From positions 1-64,000 of the forward strand of contig JANQRW010000079.1 in the NCBI GenBank assembly GCA_028284365.1: DNA of 64,000 nt. Reading direction: 5' to 3'. Under the pieces are notes generated by a model that was not told where the DNA came from, did no database searches, and was given only the letters and a program-made list of their open reading frames with translations. Both the position numbers and the translations under genes were made by a program. The first letter of the stretch is position 1. Each line of letters starts with the position of its first letter. Source of the stretch: Marinicella sp. (GTDB taxonomy: Bacteria; Pseudomonadota; Gammaproteobacteria; Xanthomonadales; Marinicellaceae). Shown here in pieces: positions 57,585 to 64,000 of the stretch.

Positions 57585-58952
57585 ATGCTTATCAAAAAAA
57601 TCAGTACATTCTTTGTCTTACATTTGTTTATTTATGCGCTTTGGCAGATAGAAACCGTAAGCAATAGTCAGGCAATCACATTACTGATCACTTTAACTAC
57701 CGCAGTATTCTGGGTCACTGAATGGTTACCAATTCCGGTTTCATCTCTGCTGCCAATTGCTCTGTTTCCACTGTTTGGTATCATCACGCCGAATGAAGTT
57801 GGCCAAGCTTACGGCAGTCCTTTGATAATTTTGTTGTTAGGTGGTTTTTTATTGTCCTCTGCCATGTCGCACAACAACACCCATCAATACTTGGCACATC
57901 ATATTTTGGCTAAAGTAGGCACCAATCACCCAGAAAAAATTATTATTGGCTTTATGCTGACAGCCTTTTTACTCAGTATGTGGATTTCAAACACAGCCAC
58001 CACATTGATGCTATTACCTATTGCCATTGCTATACTCAATAACAATCAGGATCGGACGTTCGCCACTTTGTTACTCCTCGGCATTGCTTATGCTGCCAGC
58101 ATTGGTGGCACCATGACACCCATCGGCACACCACCTAATTTAATCATGATTCAAAGTTATCAAGCTGGTGTTGGGAGTGAACTGGGATTTCTGACTTGGA
58201 TACAAAAGGTATTTCCAATGGTGTTTATATTTTTTCCCGTCATGGTTTGGCTGTTGGTCTCACAACTAAAACCTCAAAAGTTCCATGAAACTGTCATTAG
58301 CCCAACGGCGATAACTTCAGCACAATACCGCACATTGATAGTCTTTGCCCTAACTGCATTGCTTTGGGTAACTCGCACAGCACCATTTGGTGGTTGGAAA
58401 ACATGGCTTGACTTACCCAATGCCAATGATGCTTCGGTGGCCCTAATAGGCGTAGTGGTCATGTTCATGCTATCGGATAACAAAGGCAATAAACTGCTCA
58501 CTTGGCAAACAGCCAACACCATACCTTGGGGTGTATTGCTGTTATTTTCAGGTGGTATGGTGATTGCGGCAGCATTCAAAAGCACTGGATTAAGTGCACT
58601 ACTTGCAGATCAATTAATCTTCCTCAAGGACATGCATTTATTTGTTTTGGTTCTGGCAATATGTTTAGCCATTACTTTTTTAACAGAAATCACCAGCAAC
58701 ACCGCAACCACAGCCATCCTGATGCCAGTTTTGATGTCTGCCTCTGAAGCCATGGGTGTTGATCCATTAAAAATCATGATACCGGCTGTCATCAGTGCCA
58801 GTTGTGCTTTCATGTTACCAGTTGCCACCGCGCCTAATGCCATTGTTTTTGGCTCTGAAAGGGTTTCTATCAAGAGCATGATCAGACAAGGCTTTAAACT
58901 TAACCTGATTGGAGCTGTAATCATTGCTTCCGTAGGGACTTGGTGGTTATAA
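57585..58952 (+). CDS. DASS/SLC13-family anion transporter
   Basis: 455-aa inner-membrane Na+-coupled (or exchange) carrier for dicarboxylates, citrate, sulfate or similar. It has eleven or more hydrophobic segments and two repeated SNT motifs: SNTATTLMLLP (near 130) and SNTATTAILMP (near 370), which bind cation and substrate. A TATAGT box at 57570-57575 sits nine bases before the ATG with no Shine-Dalgarno, so the leader may be very short. Convergent with epmA, with a structured repeat element filling the gap. Confidence 0.88.
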   Translation: MLIKKISTFFVLHLFIYALWQIETVSNSQAITLLITLTTAVFWVTEWLPIPVSSLLPIALFPLFGIITPNEVGQAYGSPLIILLLGGFLLSSAMSHNNTHQYLAHHILAKVGTNHPEKIIIGFMLTAFLLSMWISNTATTLMLLPIAIAILNNNQDRTFATLLLLGIAYAASIGGTMTPIGTPPNLIMIQSYQAGVGSELGFLTWIQKVFPMVFIFFPVMVWLLVSQLKPQKFHETVISPTAITSAQYRTLIVFALTALLWVTRTAPFGGWKTWLDLPNANDASVALIGVVVMFMLSDNKGNKLLTWQTANTIPWGVLLLFSGGMVIAAAFKSTGLSALLADQLIFLKDMHLFVLVLAICLAITFLTEITSNTATTAILMPVLMSASEAMGVDPLKIMIPAVISASCAFMLPVATAPNAIVFGSERVSIKSMIRQGFKLNLIGAVIIASVGTWWL

Positions 58953-58954
58953 CG

Positions 58955-59228
58955 TCCCAGGGCCTATTAACGCTATGCAAATGATGCCTGTTAAGACTGA
59001 AAATATTTCAATCAAGGCGCAAAGTGCGCAGTTTGGTCATTCCAAATAAGCACTTAGCAACGCACAGTGAAATATTTTCAGCCTTAACCCTTTGGGCTGC
59101 GCTGCTTTTTCACCCAACTGTGTTATCAGTTGTTCATGTGGAGTAACCACACATCACAACTTCTGCCTTGTTGGATAAAAAAGCAACGACAGCAGGATTT
59201 ATTTTCATAGTGTTAATAGGCCCGGGGA
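58955..59228. mobile_element. Structured MITE-like element with terminal and internal inverted repeats
   Basis: The 274-bp element fills the gap between the SLC13 gene and epmA. Terminal inverted repeats of 23 bp (58955-58977 and 59206-59228; two mismatches) contain GGGCCTATTAAC. Inside are two large hairpins: arms 58991-59010/59068-59087 (20 bp, one mismatch) and 59101-59118/59170-59187 (14 of 18), the latter enclosing AGTTGT..GTGG/CCACACA..ACAACT (59128-59141/59147-59161). No ORF is carried. Target duplication is not clear. I believe related sequences occur in other gammaproteobacteria, but this was not searched. Confidence 0.75.
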
Positions 59229-59232
59229 TAAA

Positions 59233-60219
59233 TCAACTGTTTTCAGCGTAAAAGCCCATCACATCCTGAATGCTTTCCTGACCCAACAAGCACATCATCA
59301 GACGCTCCACACCTAAAGCGACACCAGAACAAACTGGCAAACCATGGCTTAAAGCCGACAACAAATGTTCATCTATTGGCAATTCAATATGATCTTTCTC
59401 TGCCCTGATTTGGTTATCTTGCTCAAAACGACGGCGTTGCTCTTTGGCATCAGTTAACTCTTGATAACCATTGGCTAATTCAACTCCATTCCACAAAAAT
59501 TCAAAGCGTAAACACTGCTCTGGATGTTCTGGATGAGCCTGAGCCAAAGCCGCCATTTCAATTGGAAAATGATAAACCATAACTCCCTTGATGCGACCAT
59601 TCTGACTAACAAGTTGTGGTTGAATCACCAGTGCAAATAGAAAATCCAACGCCTCGGTCCGGCTTAGGTTACTGCCAACATAGCCACCATGCTCACACCG
59701 CCGCCTTAATTCTCCCAAATCTATTTGAAATGGATTTATCTGCGCATACTCTTGGAACATGGATTCATAACTAATCATTTCAACATCAAGCTCAGCCACC
59801 CCCATCAAGTCATTAAGCTGTTTGATTAATGCAATGACTTCATCCATTAAATCCACTAACAAAAAATCCAAACGATACCATTCCAATAGCGTAAACTCGG
59901 GATTGTGTAACGGCGTTAGTTCCCCAGCACGAAAAACAGGTGCTATTTCAAAAATGTCTCCAGAGCCACTGGCCAATAGCCTTTTGTGAAAAAATTCTGG
60001 TGAAGTCCGCAGAAAAGCCTTCTCCGCTTCAGGTTTGATGCTTTGTGTTTGAAACATTTCGATCTGAACATCTGTATTACCTGCAGTTGAAAGCAAAGGA
60101 GTACTTACTTCCAGCACATTTTTTCCAACAAAGAATTCGCGAATTTTTGCCAATAAAAAGGCCCGTTGCTTAAGTAGCTTTAACGGGCCTTGAAACTGCC
60201 AACTTTCTTGGTTTTTCAT
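59233..60219 (-). CDS. epmA: EF-P lysine lysyltransferase EpmA (PoxA/GenX)
   Basis: 328-aa lysyl-tRNA synthetase-like enzyme lacking the anticodon domain; attaches (R)-beta-lysine to EF-P Lys34. Class II motifs are seen: motif 2 FRAGELTPLHNPEFTLLEWYR (about 91-111) and motif 3 GVALGVERLMMCLLG near the C-terminus. It follows efp by three bases, forming efp-epmA; epmB is divergent beyond efp. The stop is four bases from the repeat element. Confidence 0.96.
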   Translation of the reverse strand: MKNQESWQFQGPLKLLKQRAFLLAKIREFFVGKNVLEVSTPLLSTAGNTDVQIEMFQTQSIKPEAEKAFLRTSPEFFHKRLLASGSGDIFEIAPVFRAGELTPLHNPEFTLLEWYRLDFLLVDLMDEVIALIKQLNDLMGVAELDVEMISYESMFQEYAQINPFQIDLGELRRRCEHGGYVGSNLSRTEALDFLFALVIQPQLVSQNGRIKGVMVYHFPIEMAALAQAHPEHPEQCLRFEFLWNGVELANGYQELTDAKEQRRRFEQDNQIRAEKDHIELPIDEHLLSALSHGLPVCSGVALGVERLMMCLLGQESIQDVMGFYAENS

Positions 60220-60222
60220 TAC

Positions 60223-60792
60223 TTACTTCTTCACACGTCCTACGTATTCACCTGAACGAGTATCAACTTTAATCACTTCGCCTTCTGGTACAAACAACGG
60301 TACATTCACTACTGCGCCAGTTTCCAGAGTAGCTGGCTTACTGCCTCCGCCAGAAGTATCACCACGCAGACCTGGGTCTGTTTCTGTGATTTTTAATTCA
60401 ACGAAATTGGGTGGCTCAACAGTCAATGGTACGTTATTCCACAAAGTAACCAAACACATGTCCTCTTCTTTAAGCCATTTAGCACTTTCACCAACTGCCG
60501 TTTCGCTGGCTTCAAACTGCTCAAAAGAGTTTGGATCCATAAAATGGTAAAACTCACCATCCGTGTACAAATACTGCATTTCAGTATCCATCACGTCAGC
60601 AGCATCCACTTTTTCATTGGATTTGAATGTTTTTTCAATCACACGACCCGTTTTCAAGTTACGAATTTTAACACGGTTAAATGCCTGGCCTTTGCCTGGT
60701 TTCACTTCTTGATTTTCTACAATGTTGTACGGATCCCCATCCAACAGAATTTTCAAACCATTTTTAAATTGCGATGTACTGTAAACAGACAT
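60223..60792 (-). CDS. efp: Translation elongation factor P
   Basis: 189-aa factor that relieves ribosome stalling at polyproline. The modification loop KPGKGQAF gives Lys34, the beta-lysylation site, as in E. coli. Three OB-like domains are complete. SD GAGGAAG precedes the ATG. Promoter: an extended -10 TGTTATAAT at 60835-60827 on the minus strand. Confidence 0.98.
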   Translation of the reverse strand: MSVYSTSQFKNGLKILLDGDPYNIVENQEVKPGKGQAFNRVKIRNLKTGRVIEKTFKSNEKVDAADVMDTEMQYLYTDGEFYHFMDPNSFEQFEASETAVGESAKWLKEEDMCLVTLWNNVPLTVEPPNFVELKITETDPGLRGDTSGGGSKPATLETGAVVNVPLFVPEGEVIKVDTRSGEYVGRVKK

Positions 60793-60826
60793 GTCACTTC
60801 CTCATTGAATCTTTATAAAGCGCGGC

Positions 60827-60835
60827 ATTATAACA
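60827..60835 (-). promoter_or_regulatory. Extended -10 promoter of efp-epmA
   Basis: TGTTATAAT on the minus strand (TATAAT at 60832-60827 with TG one base upstream). There is no good -35 at normal spacing (TTGCCG is 21 bases away), as expected for an extended -10 promoter. Leader about 28 bases. Confidence 0.6.
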
Positions 60836-60913
60836 CAGCAGCAGACATAGACACGGCAAGGTCTATACATGTTAAAATTCCCCACCCTATTGGTTGGAAT
60901 TTAAAACTACTCA

Positions 60914-61876
60914 ATGTCTAACAACTGGCAACAACAATTACAACAAGCCTTAACTAACCAACACGATAAACCTTTGAATCAGCATCCGGCTTTTTCAGAT
61001 GCCGCCAACGAGTTGTTTACTCATGCAATCACCGCTGAAATACGAGACGTCATTGATATCCATAACCCACAAGACCCTGTTTTGCGGCAATTCCTTCCAA
61101 CAGCAGATGAAACCATCGAGCTACAGCACTTCAATTCAGATCCAGTCGGCGATGAAGCAGCCACCCAAATCCCAGGCTTGATTCACAAATACCACGGACG
61201 AGTGTTGTTGATTGCTAGCGGAAGCTGTGCAGTGAATTGTCGTTATTGTTTTCGTCGACATTTTCCTTATTCACAAAGTTTTGCACCAAGGAATCGATGG
61301 CGAGCCAGCATTGATTACATTGCACAACATCCTGAGATTCATGAGGTTATCCTCAGCGGCGGTGATCCATTAACCCAAGAAACCAAAACTTTGGCTCAAC
61401 TGACCCGAAATTTAACAAAAATCACTCATGTGAAAACTTTACGAATTCACAGCCGCATCCCAGTGGTTTTAAGTCAACGCATCGACCATGAGTTCATGCA
61501 GTGGGCCGAACCGTTGAGGTTGAAGAAAGTGATGGTCCTACACGTTAACCATGCCAATGAACTAACAACAAAAGCACAAAATGCCATCAAAAAACTTAAA
61601 CAATCAGGTTTTACACTTTTGAATCAAAGTGTCTTATTGAAAGGGGTTAATGATGAAGTTGAAGTGCTGGCAGAACTGTCCAAAAAATTATTTGAAAACA
61701 ACGTGCTACCCTATTATCTGCACCAATTTGATCCTGTACAAAATGCGACTCACTTTATGATTGAAGAAACAACTGCCAAAGAAATACATCAACAACTCCA
61801 AGCTCAATTACCAGGCTATCTGGTACCCAAGCTGGTTAAAGAAATAGCTGGAGAAAAGCACAAAATCAACTTGTAA
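60914..61876 (+). CDS. epmB: EF-P beta-lysylation protein EpmB (lysine 2,3-aminomutase-like)
   Basis: 320-aa radical-SAM/PLP enzyme converting (S)-alpha-lysine to (R)-beta-lysine for EpmA. The radical-SAM cysteines CAVNCRYC are at 105, 109 and 112; SGGDPL (about 150) and HSRIPV follow. LNQSVLLKGVND and the PLP-binding region toward the C-terminus are present. Divergent from efp over 121 bases. With epmA and efp this gives a complete beta-lysylation module; the hydroxylase epmC is not in the window. Confidence 0.97.
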   Translation: MSNNWQQQLQQALTNQHDKPLNQHPAFSDAANELFTHAITAEIRDVIDIHNPQDPVLRQFLPTADETIELQHFNSDPVGDEAATQIPGLIHKYHGRVLLIASGSCAVNCRYCFRRHFPYSQSFAPRNRWRASIDYIAQHPEIHEVILSGGDPLTQETKTLAQLTRNLTKITHVKTLRIHSRIPVVLSQRIDHEFMQWAEPLRLKKVMVLHVNHANELTTKAQNAIKKLKQSGFTLLNQSVLLKGVNDEVEVLAELSKKLFENNVLPYYLHQFDPVQNATHFMIEETTAKEIHQQLQAQLPGYLVPKLVKEIAGEKHKINL

Positions 61877-62351
61877 GTGACCGTAAAACAACCCCACCTG
61901 GAACAATAATCAACTCAATGAAAGCCAATACAATTTCACCCCTGACTCGGTTCTAGTGTGGTGTCCTAAACTTGGCCAGGTAATAAGAAGCCGCCAAATT
62001 TCCCAAGACAAGGCGCAGTTCGCAGGTAATGGTTCCTCCCTTGGCAAGAGCTGCAACACCGTATTGCGGAAGTTGGTGGCTTCCCTTCGGGCGAACCGGG
62101 AAACAGTTCTCTGCTGCGTTATCACCCTTGAAAAGGGAGGACTGTTTCACGATTCGCTTATTGCCTGCCCAAGTTTAGGACACCACACTAGTGCACTGTT
62201 TGCTTTTAAAATGTTACAATCTACGGTTTGTTAATCAATTCACTTACAATCAAAAAATAACAAGAGACATTTATCTAAATTCATGGGAACTTATATTTTC
62301 CAAATACCCAAAATCAGGTAAAGGTCTTAATCATTAGTAAAGGAAACGAAA
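61877..62351. other. Intergenic region containing a MITE-like element
   Basis: 475 bases between epmB and the FimX-like gene. About half is the inverted-repeat element at 61953-62191. The remainder (62192-62351) is AT-rich, probably carrying the promoter of the FimX-like gene, but no clear -35/-10 pair stands out. Short frames in the element are overlapping on both strands and are not credible genes. Confidence 0.6.
61953..62191. mobile_element. MITE-like element with 35-bp terminal inverted repeats
   Basis: 239-bp element bounded by 35-bp inverted repeats (61953-61987 and 62157-62191, 33 of 35 matching) that start CTAGTGTGGTGTCCTAAAC. CTAG occurs at both outer ends and could be part of the repeats or a duplicated target. 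Internal stems include TCCTCCCTT/AAGGGAGGA (62034-62042/62133-62141) and AAACAGT/ACTGTTT (62101-62107/62141-62147) around CCCTT/AAGGG. No transposase is encoded, so it would be non-autonomous. Family not identified. Confidence 0.8.
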
Positions 62352-64000
62352 TTGGCTACTGAAAAATCAATAAATCTACTTATTATTCATCAATCTGAGG
62401 AAGAAGCCGAACGCATTCTTTCTTTACTCAGAAATTACCAAATTGCAGTGCGCCCTACCCGTTGCACCAACGAAGATGACTTGGTTGGGATTTTAGAAAG
62501 AAAACCTTTGGATATGGTTTTATGCCAACAGTTGCAAAGCAATCTACCCTGTCAAACAGTCATCGATCACATCAAGCGTATGGGTCTGGACTTGCCTGTG
62601 ATTTCCTTGTTAGAGAACTTTGACCCTGATTTAATTCATGAAGCCATCGAAGTCGGGGCAATCTCTTATTGCACCGCTAAATTACCCGATCATATGCGCC
62701 ATGTGATTCAGCGTGATTTCAAATCTTTACAAGACCGAAGAAAGAACATTTCTTTAGAATTGGAACTAAAAAATACCGAAAAGAGGTGTAATTCACTGCT
62801 CGACTCATCAAAACAAGCCATCGCCTATATACACGATGGAATGCACGTTTATTCTAATCAATCTTACCAGGAACTGTTCAAGTATGATGATTTTGAAGAG
62901 CTAGAAATAACACCATTTTTGAACCTCATTGCTAAAGATGATATCGCTAATGCCAAAAAGATACTGCGTGATATCAACAAAAATATTTTGCCTGAAGAAG
63001 ATTTGGAGTTCAAATTAGTTACTTCTGATGGTGAAAAATTTGATGGTACTGTAAACGTTACAAAAGCCACCATCAATGGTGAACAATGTGCACAGTTCAT
63101 CATCAACATGCCGTCTGTTGATCCAGAAGTTGAAAAAGAACTCTTTGAAATCAAGAGCAAAGATCTATTAACTAAATTCTATAACCGCACTTACTTCCAC
63201 CAACTGCTATCCGAATCAATTGATGCCGCTAAGAAAAAGGCTGGAGACAGTCTATTAATGGTTGGCATTGATGATATTGACAAGCATGAAAAAGAACTGG
63301 GTATCGGTAACTTAGATTTGTTTATTGTCAGCATTGCAGAATTTTTAGAAAACAAATTAGGCAAAGATGTGGTCTATTGCCGATACTCAAGCAGCAGCTT
63401 TGTATTGAAGCTCAACACACCCATTGAGAATGCTGAAAAGGTTGCTGAAAAATTACGCACCATGATCTCTGATCAAATATTCGGCGCAGGCTCCACTTCA
63501 ATAAACTGTACTGTCAGTATTTCGGTGACACAATTAACACCACAAAGTGGTTCTGACACCGAAGTTATCAAAACCTTAACTGACAACATGAATATCTTGC
63601 TGGATGCTGGTGGTAACAAAATCAAAGTGTTTGACCCAGCCGAAGAAGAAAAACAAGCCCGCGCTGCATCCAAAGCATGGATTGATCGCATCACTGACGG
63701 CCTTGAAAGTGATAAATTTATTCTTCATTACCAACCGATAGTTAATATCGATGGTGATGAAAAAGAACATTATGAAGTGCTGATCAGGCTAAAAGCCGAA
63801 GATGATCAGTTGATTTACCCTCAACAATTCATTCCAGTGGCTACCAAGTATGGTTTCATTACAGAAATAGATCATTGGGTTATTACGAAAGCTTTGGAGT
63901 CGATAAAATCTGCTCAAAGCAACATCATGCTGTTCATCAAACTATCGCACCAAACACTGACTGATGCCAGCTTTCCAAATTGGCTTGCCGATACCTTAAA
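62352..64000 (+). CDS. FimX-like protein: receiver-PAS-degenerate GGDEF-degenerate EAL (3' end outside window)
   Basis: Open frame from TTG 62352 (AAGGAAA seven bases upstream) to the window edge, at least 549 residues. Order: receiver-like domain (about 8-120; Asp54 in PLDMVLC, Lys110), PAS-like domain (about 140-255), GGDEF domain (about 265-428) in which GGDEF is replaced by SSSSF (346-350), and an EAL domain starting about 445 with EVL (475-477) in place of EAL. This architecture with both catalytic motifs lost is that of FimX, a c-di-GMP receptor controlling type IV pili in Xanthomonas and Pseudomonas. Binding rather than turnover of c-di-GMP is expected. Remaining EAL residues lie beyond the window. 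Confidence 0.85.
   Translation, partial: MATEKSINLLIIHQSEEEAERILSLLRNYQIAVRPTRCTNEDDLVGILERKPLDMVLCQQLQSNLPCQTVIDHIKRMGLDLPVISLLENFDPDLIHEAIEVGAISYCTAKLPDHMRHVIQRDFKSLQDRRKNISLELELKNTEKRCNSLLDSSKQAIAYIHDGMHVYSNQSYQELFKYDDFEELEITPFLNLIAKDDIANAKKILRDINKNILPEEDLEFKLVTSDGEKFDGTVNVTKATINGEQCAQFIINMPSVDPEVEKELFEIKSKDLLTKFYNRTYFHQLLSESIDAAKKKAGDSLLMVGIDDIDKHEKELGIGNLDLFIVSIAEFLENKLGKDVVYCRYSSSSFVLKLNTPIENAEKVAEKLRTMISDQIFGAGSTSINCTVSISVTQLTPQSGSDTEVIKTLTDNMNILLDAGGNKIKVFDPAEEEKQARAASKAWIDRITDGLESDKFILHYQPIVNIDGDEKEHYEVLIRLKAEDDQLIYPQQFIPVATKYGFITEIDHWVITKALESIKSAQSNIMLFIKLSHQTLTDASFPNWLADTL

Noticed and set aside
61910..62234. Overlapping short frames on both strands in the 61.9-62.2 kb gap
   Set aside because: They lie in a 239-bp inverted-repeat element, overlap each other and match no transposase.

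Overview
This window is an ordinary, densely packed piece of a moderately AT-rich gammaproteobacterial chromosome. No rRNA, tRNA, CRISPR array, prophage or intact insertion sequence is visible. Gene order (cdsA-dxr-rseP-bamA-ompH-lpxD-fabZ-lpxA-lpxB-rnhB-dnaE; rpsP-rimM-trmD-rplS; rpsB-tsf-pyrH-frr-uppS), a GacA/UvrY regulator, EF-P beta-lysylation genes, type II secretion genes and a FimX-like protein all point to Gammaproteobacteria. A marine lineage near the Xanthomonadales/Marinicella branch is my best guess; it rests on protein resemblance from memory and no search was run.

Layout. 0.3-4.2 kb: GDSL lipoprotein esterase plus a YbbA/YbbP-type ABC system. 4.4-11 kb: DUF1631 protein, MFS transporter, hemH, a small lipoprotein, and a periplasmic histidine phosphatase fused to a second domain. 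11.1-31.5 kb: a long minus-strand block of essential genes for replication, lipid A, outer-membrane biogenesis, isoprenoids, phospholipids and translation. 31.5-37 kb: GacA-like regulator, patatin lipase, phasin with a histone-like tail, and a duplicated DUF1538 membrane protein. 37-45 kb: transketolase, PPK2 with a small overlapping gene, glycine-zipper protein, a cNMP-binding/EAL protein and a membrane pyrophosphatase. 45-48.3 kb: lgt and gspL-gspM-gspN. 48.5-57.5 kb: a five-gene minus-strand operon (lipase, DUF1302 barrel, DUF1329, YCF48-like, MMPL/RND) that looks like a trans-envelope system for hydrophobic compounds. 57.5-62 kb: SLC13 transporter and the EF-P module efp-epmA/epmB. 62.3 kb to the edge: a partial FimX-like c-di-GMP effector.

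Between the genes lie two structured short elements with terminal inverted repeats (58955-59228 and 61953-62191), several clear intrinsic terminators, an rpsB-tsf attenuator-like structure, and a promoter followed by a run of hairpins (41090-41336) that may be an unannotated RNA or long leader. The most unusual coding features are a roughly 100-residue Lys/Thr-repeat tail on ribosomal protein S2, the phosphatase fusion, the lipase/DUF1302/DUF1329/YCF48/RND operon, and the degenerate FimX-like protein.
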